39,497 nt of DNA, from NCBI GenBank assembly GCA_052144935.1, contig JBKQPR010000188.1, positions 1-39,497 of the forward strand. The letters run 5' to 3'. Below, piece by piece: positions 24,366 to 31,527 of this stretch. Position 1 is the stretch's first letter. Each line of letters begins with the position of its first letter. The position numbers were made by a program, and so were the translations under genes. Below the pieces are notes generated by a model. The model was not told the origin of the DNA, did not search any database, and saw nothing but the letters and a program-made list of their open reading frames with translations. This DNA is from JOPF133 sp052144935. GTDB lineage: Bacteria > Acidobacteriota > Terriglobia > Bryobacterales > Bryobacteraceae.

Positions 24366-27239
24366 TCACTTTTTTCGCCACTCGGCAGCTTTCGCCGCTT
24401 TACCCCAGGCCTGGTAAAGTTGCACGAGCCATTCGTGGGCGCGGTCCAGGTGATACCAGTCCGGAACTTCTATCCGGTCCTTCCGCGCCACCATTTCTTG
24501 ATAGCCTTCGAGCAGCAGAGGCTCGGCTTCGGCATATTTCTTCTGTCCAGCCAGGCTGGCACCCAGCAGGCTTTCGGCGCGGAATCGTTGCCAGTCGTCC
24601 GGCTGCTTCTTGCGATTGAACTCCACGGCCTCGCGCGCGAGCGGCTCGCTTTCAGCGAACTTCCCCTGGGACACGTATGCCAGTGCCAGGTCGGACGCCG
24701 ATGCCATCGTGTCCGGGTGCTCCGATCCCAAGGCGTGCCGCCGCCCCGCCAGCGCTTGCGCCGCATACGTTCCCGCCAGGGCGTATTTGCCCTGCCTCTG
24801 GTACAGAGACACAAAATCGGAGAGGCAGTTGAGCGTGTGGTGCTGCTCCGGACCGAACGCCCGGTGGCTGATCTCCAGGGTCCTGGTGAGCAGCGCCTCC
24901 GCCGCCACGTACTTGCCTTGCGCGGTGTAGGCTTCCGCCAGATTCCCCATCGAAACGACTGTATTGGGATGCTCGGGACCCAACGCGCGGCGGCTGATCT
25001 CCAATGCCTGGCTGAACAGCGCCTCGGCCCGCGCATACTTACCCTCCACGTGGTAGACGATGGCCAGATTTTCCATGGTAGCCAGGGTGGTGGGATGCTC
25101 GGGACCCAGCACCCGGCGGCTGATCTCGAGGGCTTGGCTCTGGAGCGCCTCCGCCGGCCCGAACTTGCCCTGCTCCATGTAGACGCTTGCCAGATTGTTC
25201 ATGGAAATTAGCGTATCGCGATGCTCCGAACCCAGCACCCGGCGGCGGATCTCCAATACCTGGCTGTCCAATGCCTCCGCCTCCGCGTATTTGCCCCGCC
25301 AGTAGTACCCGTATACGATTGCCAGGTTGATCATGGAATTCAGCGTGTCGGGATGCTCGGGCCCCAGGATGCGCCGGCGGATCTCCAGAGTCTGCCTGTC
25401 CAGCGCCTCGGCTTGCGCGTACTTCCCCTCCGCGAGGTAGACGATCGCCAGAGTGTTCGACGACGTCAGGGTGTCGGGATCCTCCGATCCCAAAACGCGG
25501 CGCTGAATCGCCAGAACCTGGCTCAGAAGCCCCTCCGCCTCCGCGGACTTGCCCTCCGCACTGTAAAGATTGGCCAGACTGTCCATCGAGTTCAAAGTGT
25601 CGCGATGCTCCGGACCCAGCACCCGCCGTTGCCCCTCCAGGCTCTGTTTGAACAGCGTCTCGGCCTCGGGATATTTCCCCTGGACAAAGGCCGTATGTCC
25701 CAGGCGGCCGAGGGTCCGCAGAGTCGCCGGATTCTTTGCCCCCAGCGCCCGGCGTTGCAATTCCAGCGCCCGCTCCAATTGCGCCCGTGCCTCGGGGTAT
25801 AGCCCGAGGTCCATGTACGTCTGCCCGATGGTGTCCCGAATGGACGCTTCTACGTCGGGCTGCCGGTCGAACTTTCCCGCGATCCTGGCAGCCGCCCGGT
25901 CTAGCGCTGTTCGCACCTTCAGGTCCGGATCGGGTTTTGCGCTCGGCCCCGACTGGGTGGCGGCGCTCGCCTGGGCCAGCAGATCGTTCTGCAGGAAATC
26001 GTTGACCGCCTGTGCCACCGCCGCTTCCCGATTCGCGCGAAGGCCCTGCCGGATGCTGACGCCGGATGCCACGATGAGCACCAACACGAAAGCAGCAGCG
26101 GTAAACAGGGCCGCGCGGTAGCGGCGCGCGAACTTGCGGGCGCGGTAAGCAGCCGAAGGCGGGACAGCCAGCACCGCTTCGTTCTTCAGGTACCGCCCAA
26201 TATCGGCGGCGAGATCAGAGGGTGAACCATAGCGGCGCGAGCGGTCTTTTTCGAGAGCCTTCAGCGCGATCGAGTCCAAGTCGCCGCGTATCAGCCTGGC
26301 CAGCGCCAGCGGCTCGGTCTGGCGCTTGCGAGCCACGTCTGTCGACGTCGCCTGGTCCTGCGTGCGGATCTTGGTGCTCGGCTTGGGAGGTTCTTCCTCG
26401 CGCAACCTCCGCAGGAACTCGTCCAAGGCGATTTTTCGCAGATCGATGGGCGGCACACCCGCCAGCAACTCGTAGAAAACGACTCCGAGCGAGTAGACAT
26501 CGGTTCGCGTGTCGATATCCTCAAGCAACGAATTGGCCTGTTCCGGGCTCATGTATTCCGGAGTTCCGACAAGCGCCCCCACGCGCGTGAACATGGTATC
26601 CGCGGTCAGCCTCTGCGTCAACGCTTTAGCCACGCCGAAATCGATAAGCTTCGGCGCCGCCCGGCCATCCACCTCGGTGACGAGTATGTTGGAGGGTTTC
26701 AGGTCGCGGTGGATGATGGCTTTCTGATGCGCGTGCTGGACTCCTTCGCAGACATGTATGAACAAATCCAGCCGTTCGCGGGTACTAAGTCTATGCTTGT
26801 CGCAGTAAGTTGTGATCGGGACACCGGCGACATACTCCATCACGAAGTACGGCGCGCCCTGGGGCGTGGACCCGGCGTCGAACACCTTGGCGATGGCCGG
26901 ATGGTCCATTAGGGCCAAAGCCTGGCGCTCGGACTCGAAGCGCGCCATCACCTCCCGGGTGTTCATCCCGGATTTGATCAGCTTCAGAGCTACGCGGCGG
27001 CGTACTGGCTCTTTTTGCTCGGCCAGCCAGACCTCGCCCATGCCGCCTTCTCCGATTTTCTGCAGCAGGCGGTAACGGCCAATCACCGTCCCGGCAGCTT
27101 CAGCGGGGCCCATGGACTGGGTGGGTCCCAGGCTGCTTTCATTGGCGCCAGAGGTAACGTTGGGGTCGAACTGTTCTTCAGGAAGCACGTCTTCGGGACC
27201 CGCTGCCGGCAGCCGAAACTGCGCTAACGAAGTATACAC
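24366..27239 (-). CDS. Transmembrane serine/threonine protein kinase with kinesin-light-chain-type TPRs
   Basis: 957 residues from a GTG at 27239. The kinase domain (about 55-330) shows GEGGMGEVW, VALKLIKSGM, HRDLKPSNI, DFGVAK and GTPEYMSPEQ, so all catalytic parts are present. A membrane helix (about 382-402, LFTAAAFVLVLIVASGV) follows, then a long TPR region to near the end with about ten 42-residue units of the type GPEHPDTLNSM-NLA-Y---GKYAEAEAL, the kinesin-light-chain kind. The kinase would face the cytoplasm and the TPRs the periplasm. The start is uncertain: TTG 27242, GTG 27239 or ATG 27113, all without a good ribosome site. The first codons overlap the end of the upstream secreted-protein gene, which supports 27239 and coupling. 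Confidence 0.9.
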   Translation of the reverse strand: MYTSLAQFRLPAAGPEDVLPEEQFDPNVTSGANESSLGPTQSMGPAEAAGTVIGRYRLLQKIGEGGMGEVWLAEQKEPVRRRVALKLIKSGMNTREVMARFESERQALALMDHPAIAKVFDAGSTPQGAPYFVMEYVAGVPITTYCDKHRLSTRERLDLFIHVCEGVQHAHQKAIIHRDLKPSNILVTEVDGRAAPKLIDFGVAKALTQRLTADTMFTRVGALVGTPEYMSPEQANSLLEDIDTRTDVYSLGVVFYELLAGVPPIDLRKIALDEFLRRLREEEPPKPSTKIRTQDQATSTDVARKRQTEPLALARLIRGDLDSIALKALEKDRSRRYGSPSDLAADIGRYLKNEAVLAVPPSAAYRARKFARRYRAALFTAAAFVLVLIVASGVSIRQGLRANREAAVAQAVNDFLQNDLLAQASAATQSGPSAKPDPDLKVRTALDRAAARIAGKFDRQPDVEASIRDTIGQTYMDLGLYPEARAQLERALELQRRALGAKNPATLRTLGRLGHTAFVQGKYPEAETLFKQSLEGQRRVLGPEHRDTLNSMDSLANLYSAEGKSAEAEGLLSQVLAIQRRVLGSEDPDTLTSSNTLAIVYLAEGKYAQAEALDRQTLEIRRRILGPEHPDTLNSMINLAIVYGYYWRGKYAEAEALDSQVLEIRRRVLGSEHRDTLISMNNLASVYMEQGKFGPAEALQSQALEISRRVLGPEHPTTLATMENLAIVYHVEGKYARAEALFSQALEISRRALGPEHPNTVVSMGNLAEAYTAQGKYVAAEALLTRTLEISHRAFGPEQHHTLNCLSDFVSLYQRQGKYALAGTYAAQALAGRRHALGSEHPDTMASASDLALAYVSQGKFAESEPLAREAVEFNRKKQPDDWQRFRAESLLGASLAGQKKYAEAEPLLLEGYQEMVARKDRIEVPDWYHLDRAHEWLVQLYQAWGKAAKAAEWRKK
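24600..25850 (-). repeat. TPR-coding tandem repeats of about 126 bases
   Basis: About ten in-frame units of about 42 codons inside the kinase gene, each ending in codons for RR-x-LG-x-EH. One unit carries an extra GYYWR-like insertion near 25300, lengthening it by two residues. Confidence 0.8.
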
Positions 27240-27607
27240 CAAACCGGAAACTTAACTGTTTGAATACCGGGGGCGGAGAGGGCCTCGTTCGCCGCCAGGT
27301 ATTCGCCCAGCGAGTCGTCTTCAATGTCGCCCCAACCGAAGGCCGTGCCGCCGCCCCACGTGAACCAGGCGGTCATTTGCAGATTCAGCGTGGAGCGCAG
27401 GCCCGCCTGGAGCAGGTTGTAGCGCGCGATCCAGGCGACCTCGGTCGCAAGGTCCGTGATGGCCTGGTGAGCAAGGGCGCCGAAGTTCACTTTGGGGTAA
27501 TCCTCCTCGTCGGCGGACATGGCGAAGAAGGTGGGAGGAACCGGCGATTGCCCGGCCGCGCTCAGGGCGGCGACGAGAAGCACTGTTTCTAATGACGAGC
27601 GCGTCAC
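27224..27607 (-). CDS. Small secreted protein of unknown function
   Basis: 127 residues from a GTG at 27607. A signal-like stretch (LETVLLVAALSAAGQ) is followed by a region with DYPKVNFGALAHQAITDLATE, ARYNLLQAGLRSTLNL and WFTWGGGTAFGWGDIEDDS. No family is recognised. Third codon positions are almost all G or C through the frame, as in nearby real genes, which is the main reason to accept it. It lies between another small secreted-protein gene (36-base gap) and the kinase gene, which it overlaps by about 16 bases. It may be a partner or ligand of the periplasmic TPRs, but that is inference. Confidence 0.6.
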   Translation of the reverse strand: MTRSSLETVLLVAALSAAGQSPVPPTFFAMSADEEDYPKVNFGALAHQAITDLATEVAWIARYNLLQAGLRSTLNLQMTAWFTWGGGTAFGWGDIEDDSLGEYLAANEALSAPGIQTVKFPVWCILR

Positions 27608-27643
27608 GACGGGCGCGTCCTCATGGCAATGCCGGGACCTCGA

Positions 27644-27937
27644 CTACTTGGCGTTCTTGTTGGCCGCTTGCGCCGCTTGCTTCAACTCGTTATTGACCTG
27701 GTCCAGAAGGTTCTTGGCCTTTTGGGCGTGACCCTGCATATCCCATTCATTGGCTTGTTGCGCGGCGATGACCTTGTTGTAGGCTTGCAGGCTGAGCCGC
27801 TGTGCGGCCGCCAGGTTCGGATGCCTGCCTGCCGATACGTTCTGTTTGGGCGCTTGGGCCACGGCCATGCCGGCCAGAAACAGCAGGATCCCGACAAGCC
27901 CCGTTAAGACGCGATTCCATTTTCGAAACATCTTCAT
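27644..27937 (-). CDS. Small secreted helical protein, acidobacterial type
   Basis: 97 residues. A signal peptide (KWNRVLTGLVGILLFLAGMAVAQ) is followed by a short mature part: HPNLAAAQRLSLQAYNKV, AAQQANEWDMQGHAQKAK, and LLDQVNNELKQAAQAANK, predicted as one or two amphipathic helices. I recall similar HPNLAAAQ-QANEWDM-GHAQ proteins in other Acidobacteriota; this needs a search. The ATG at 27937 is preferred over the GTG at 27943 because AAGGAGG lies 6 bases upstream of it. It is the first gene of the run leading into the kinase. Confidence 0.8.
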   Translation of the reverse strand: MKMFRKWNRVLTGLVGILLFLAGMAVAQAPKQNVSAGRHPNLAAAQRLSLQAYNKVIAAQQANEWDMQGHAQKAKNLLDQVNNELKQAAQAANKNAK

Positions 27938-27943
27938 TCTCAC

Positions 27944-27950
27944 CCTCCTT
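27944..27950 (-). promoter_or_regulatory. Strong ribosome binding site for the small secreted protein
   Basis: AAGGAGG on the minus strand, 6 bases before the ATG at 27937. It decides this start over the GTG at 27943. Confidence 0.75.
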
Positions 27951-28001
27951 TAAGAGTCTCTTGTTGCGGTACTCAGGAGATTGTAACAAGTTAAGGGGAT
28001 C

Positions 28002-28015
28002 TGAGGGGCCCCTCA
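28002..28015. repeat. Perfect 14-base palindrome
   Basis: TGAGGGGCCCCTCA, self-complementary with no loop, 65 bases upstream of the small secreted-protein gene on the minus strand. It may be an operator; the 316-base gap (27938-28253) otherwise holds only a half copy of the family A repeat. Confidence 0.5.
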
Positions 28016-28177
28016 ATGTTGCTAGTCTCGTGAACGGCAGACTCGGCCTTATGCCCGTTTAGGAAACCGGTTCCACCGCCGGCAACCGCTCCTTTGAAGA
28101 CGCTGTCCAACCCATTGATTCCATTGAATCGGCAATTGGCGTCCTCATTGTGTTTGGTGGGCCGCCGCGGCCCATAG

Positions 28178-28212
28178 GGCACTCTCTTACGTTCGCGGCT
28201 CCGAATCGGCGC
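28178..28212. repeat. Interspersed repeat, family A, degenerate half copy
   Basis: Left-arm sequence (CTCTCTTACGTTCGCGGCTC) matches the left arm of copy 2 with a few changes, but no right arm follows. It lies 42 bases past the 3' end of the PHP gene. Confidence 0.5.
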
Positions 28213-28253
28213 ATTCCCACGTTCGTCCACTTCTATGTCACACACCCAGGGCC

Positions 28254-29114
28254 TTATGCCGCGCGAAAACCGGCTGCCCCGATCAGCAACCCTAGCACCC
28301 CGGTCACCAGGCTGACGCGCGTCCACAAGTCCGCCGGCGGCGCTTCGAGCTTGGGAACCGCGCCCAGCCGAATCAGGTCCGGGTCGCCGAAAGCCTGGCC
28401 GTCGCGGTCATACACCACCGTGCGGCCTTGCCGGAGCGCCTCCAGAATCCCCCGCTCGGTATTGTCCGTCACAAAGACATACGTGCGGGCTAGTCCGATG
28501 GGACCCATGCCATGGGAATCCGAGGAGCCGATGGCGGTTAACCTCCGGCGCGCGAAGAATTGGCGCAATTGAAGGCGCGCCCGCGGATCGCCGAAGGCCA
28601 CCGGATGCACCACTTCGGCGGCGTCCAGGCGGCGCACCGCTTCGGCGTCCCAGCCGGGCCAGTATTCGGCCACCGGATGCGCGGCGATGGCAATGCCGCC
28701 CTGGCGGTGGATCTCGTCGATGGCGCTGGCCGCGATCTGCCGCCAGCTTACCGTGTGGCCAATCCCCAAAGCGACCATATGGTACGCAGGGGCATGGATC
28801 TCTTCGCTCCGGAGCACCGTGGGGCCGCCAATCCGACCGGAGAACCAGCGTCCCCATTGGGACACCCAGACGTGGTTGTGGCCCGTCATGGCAATGGCGT
28901 CCAGGCCCTGGCGGCGCGCTTCCAGCACGGTTTCGAAGGGCGAGAGCGTGGCCCAGCTCAGCGGAAAGCTGTGCAAGTGGAAATCGGCGGCCAACACTTG
29001 ATAACCCGCCGCCCAGCGCGCCCGAGGGCGAGACGGCGGCGCGTGGGAAGCGCTCCCGGCGGCCAGCGACACCAGCAGCAGGCAGGCGGCAGCCAAGAGC
29101 AGCCGAGTGGTCAT
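28254..29114 (-). CDS. Secreted PHP-domain (CehA/McbA-like) phosphoesterase
   Basis: 286 residues. A signal peptide (LLLAAACLLLVSLAAGSAS) is followed by the PHP metal motifs in order: AADFHLHSFP (HxH), IAMTGHNHVWVS, LRSEEIHAP, GIAIAAHPVAEYWPG and IGSSDSHGMG. These are the ligands of a polymerase-and-histidinol-phosphatase-type trinuclear metal site, here of the CehA/McbA subgroup. A C-terminal hydrophobic segment (SLVTGVLGLLIGAAGF) may anchor it to the membrane. The substrate is unknown. The ATG at 29114 overlaps the stop of the upstream membrane-protein gene by 4 bases (ATGA). Confidence 0.85.
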   Translation of the reverse strand: MTTRLLLAAACLLLVSLAAGSASHAPPSRPRARWAAGYQVLAADFHLHSFPLSWATLSPFETVLEARRQGLDAIAMTGHNHVWVSQWGRWFSGRIGGPTVLRSEEIHAPAYHMVALGIGHTVSWRQIAASAIDEIHRQGGIAIAAHPVAEYWPGWDAEAVRRLDAAEVVHPVAFGDPRARLQLRQFFARRRLTAIGSSDSHGMGPIGLARTYVFVTDNTERGILEALRQGRTVVYDRDGQAFGDPDLIRLGAVPKLEAPPADLWTRVSLVTGVLGLLIGAAGFRAA

Positions 29115-29626
29115 TTCAGCCTCTCGACGATGCCGGGCCAGAGAGAGGCGCCACCGAAGAGGAGAACGCCGGACGTCCAGGCAACCGCGCGTTCGGCGAG
29201 CAGGTCGCGCGCCGGCGAGGCGCTTTTCAGCGTGAAGCGGAAGAAGCGGTAATCGGCGCGGCCGCTCCATACGGCCACCGCCGCGGCGGAGGCCACCCAG
29301 ATGCGCGCGGGCAAAAGGCTCCAGCACGACGCGAAGACGATCAGCCACAACCACCAGGGCGCATTTCCGGCGCAGAACCGATCCACCGCGCGGGTGAAAG
29401 GGATGGGCCGCGGACCGATCCTCCAGACAGCCGCCAGCGAGAGGATCTCGAACAGCGGCACCCAACTCCAGGTGACCGATGCTGGGACCACCCGCGCCAG
29501 GGTCAGGCTGCCGGAGGCGAGCAGGGATACCACGCAGCCTAACAGAAACGCGGTGAACAACGGTCTCGCCAACCAGCGCCATCCGCCGGCCCGATCCAGC
29601 GCGGGCACTGAGGATGGCGTCTGCAT
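29111..29626 (-). CDS. Membrane protein of unknown function, coupled to the PHP gene
   Basis: 171 residues with about four membrane segments (about 23-45, 50-68, 92-118 with a WWLWLIVFASCW core, 146-165). No family is recognised. Its stop overlaps the start of the PHP phosphoesterase gene by 4 bases, so the two are translationally coupled and may work together. The ATG at 29626 gives the whole protein. Confidence 0.75.
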   Translation of the reverse strand: MQTPSSVPALDRAGGWRWLARPLFTAFLLGCVVSLLASGSLTLARVVPASVTWSWVPLFEILSLAAVWRIGPRPIPFTRAVDRFCAGNAPWWLWLIVFASCWSLLPARIWVASAAAVAVWSGRADYRFFRFTLKSASPARDLLAERAVAWTSGVLLFGGASLWPGIVERLK

Positions 29627-29753
29627 GCGTCAAGGCTAACATACGGGCCGGCTGTGGCCTTCGGCCCCATGCGGGGCGTTGGGGGCTTCCGGGGGCTTCC
29701 CGACCATGCGTGAGGGCCGTCAGCCCGCCATGGTATGTTATTCCTTACGTAAG

Positions 29754-31259
29754 ATGGCGCAGACCAGGTTGCTCCCGCGCATTTGCATCGCGTTGGGCCT
29801 TCCGGACGTTCCAACACTGTTAGACCATGCCCGGCGGGAGGTCGCGGCTGGTGAAACGTTCCTGGAATTCCGCCTGGACTACCTGGAACGGCCTCGCGAG
29901 GGCGCCGGCGCGATCCGCGGCTTCCTGGATGAATTTCCGGACACCGTGATCGCGGCCACCTGCCGCCGCCACCAGAATCACGGCAAGTTCAACGGCAGCA
30001 TCGAGGACGAGCTGGCGGTCCTGGACCTGGCGGTGCGCAACGGTGCGCAGGCGGTGGATGTGGAGATCGAAACCGCCGAGGTGGCCGCGGAGCGCTTGCA
30101 GCAGTTTCGCAACCGGGCGGTGGTGATCGTCTCGTATCACAATTTCGAGGCCACCCCGCCTCTCGACGGCATCGTGAGCCGCGTGCTGCGGACGCCCGCG
30201 GACGTGTACAAGATCGTGACCACGGCACGCAAGCCCTCGGATAACATCCGCGTGCTGGCCGCGGCCAAGGCCCTGACCCGCCAGAATGTGACCGTGCTGG
30301 CCATGGGCGAGCTGGGGTTCCCCACGCGCGTGCTTTCCCCTGTGTTTGGGGGGGCCTACACCTACGCGGCGCCCATGTACGCGGAGGGCACCGCCGCCGG
30401 CCAGGTGAGCGCGCGCCACCTGCGCAACCTTTACCGCGTGGAGAAGCTGCGCAAGACGGCCAAGATTTACGGGGTGATCGCCGACCCCATCCGGCACACC
30501 ATCTCGCCGGCGGTACATAACCGCGCCTTTCAATCGCGGCGGCTGGACGCGGTGTACCTGCCGTTCCTGGTTTCGCCGGCCAACCTGCGCGACTTTTTCC
30601 AATTGGCGGAAAAGCTGCCGCTGGCCGGTTTCAGCGTGACCATTCCGCACAAGCAGAAAATTATCCGCTACCTGGACGTGGTGGATCCGCTGGCGCGGCG
30701 CATCGGCGCGGTGAATACGGTCGGGCGCAAGGGCGGCAAGTGGCGCGGCACGAACACGGACGCGGCCGGCGTGACCGAGCCTCTCGCGCGCGTGCTGCGG
30801 TTGGGCAAATCGTCGGTGCTGATTGTGGGCAACGGCGGAGCGGCGCGTGGAGCGGCCTGTGCTCTGGCCGACGCCGGAGCGCGCATTTCGCTGGTGGGAC
30901 GGAATCCCGACCGCGTGCGGGCGCTGGCCAAAGTGTGCGGCGCCGAGGCGCTCGGGCGCGAGCAACTGGAGTCCCGCCATTTCGACGCCGTGGTGCACGC
31001 CACGCCGCTGGGCATGTTCCCGCACGTCAACGAGTGCTTCTTCAACGGCCACATTCCGGCGGACGTGGTGTTCGACATGGTGTACAACCCGATCGAGACG
31101 CTGCTGATCCGGCATGCCCGCGAGCAGGGCAAGAAGGTGGTGCCGGGGATCGACATGTTCATCGAGCAGGCCGTGCGCCAGTTCGAGCTGTGGACCGGCG
31201 AAACCGCGCCGCGGGCGGTAATGCAGCGGGCCGCGGCCGAAGCGCTGGGACATAAGTAG
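29754..31259 (+). CDS. aroDE: Bifunctional 3-dehydroquinate dehydratase / shikimate dehydrogenase
   Basis: 501 residues, two shikimate-pathway enzymes in one chain. The first half is a type I dehydratase: EFRLDYLE, the catalytic H129 in VIVSYHNFEA and the Schiff-base K153 in ADVYKIVTTA. The second half is the dehydrogenase: ISPAVHNRAF, catalytic K300 in VTIPHKQKI, D336 in GTNTDAAGV, the NADP-binding GNGGAARGAA, and the end GIDMFIEQAVRQFELWTG. Together they convert dehydroquinate to shikimate in two steps. Starts at ATG 29754 or 29730 are possible; 29754 (MAQTRLLPRICIALG) is preferred because it begins the domain. It is followed after 36 bases by a small Tat-like gene and the amidase gene. Confidence 0.95.
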   Translation: MAQTRLLPRICIALGLPDVPTLLDHARREVAAGETFLEFRLDYLERPREGAGAIRGFLDEFPDTVIAATCRRHQNHGKFNGSIEDELAVLDLAVRNGAQAVDVEIETAEVAAERLQQFRNRAVVIVSYHNFEATPPLDGIVSRVLRTPADVYKIVTTARKPSDNIRVLAAAKALTRQNVTVLAMGELGFPTRVLSPVFGGAYTYAAPMYAEGTAAGQVSARHLRNLYRVEKLRKTAKIYGVIADPIRHTISPAVHNRAFQSRRLDAVYLPFLVSPANLRDFFQLAEKLPLAGFSVTIPHKQKIIRYLDVVDPLARRIGAVNTVGRKGGKWRGTNTDAAGVTEPLARVLRLGKSSVLIVGNGGAARGAACALADAGARISLVGRNPDRVRALAKVCGAEALGREQLESRHFDAVVHATPLGMFPHVNECFFNGHIPADVVFDMVYNPIETLLIRHAREQGKKVVPGIDMFIEQAVRQFELWTGETAPRAVMQRAAAEALGHK

Positions 31260-31295
31260 CGGCAATCCCCCGCGCCGCGCGGTAATCTGGACCGT

Positions 31296-31517
31296 ATGAA
31301 GATGACGCGTCGAAAACTGGCAGCGGCATTGGCGGCTTCGGGGGCGGCGGCGGTAGCTGCCTCGGGGGCGGCGCCCCTGCTGGCGCAAACGCCGGCTCCG
31401 CCCGCTCCCGATGACGAATTGAAAGCCGCACGCGACCGTCTGAAGGCTACCGGCGATACGCTGGCCGAACAGACGGTGCCCATGGCCACCGAGCCGGCCT
31501 TCCAGTTCAAGGCCTGA
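31296..31517 (+). CDS. Small protein with Tat-like signal
   Basis: 73 residues. MTRRKLAAALAASGAAAVAA is a twin-arginine-type signal with a long alanine-rich region. It is followed by a short mature part with ELKAARDRLKATGDTLAEQ, a predicted charged helix. No family is recognised. It lies 36 bases after aroDE and its stop overlaps the ribosome site of the amidase gene (TGAGGAG, ATG at 31528), suggesting one transcript. Confidence 0.6.
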   Translation: MKMTRRKLAAALAASGAAAVAASGAAPLLAQTPAPPAPDDELKAARDRLKATGDTLAEQTVPMATEPAFQFKA

Positions 31518-31527
31518 GGAGCGCGAC

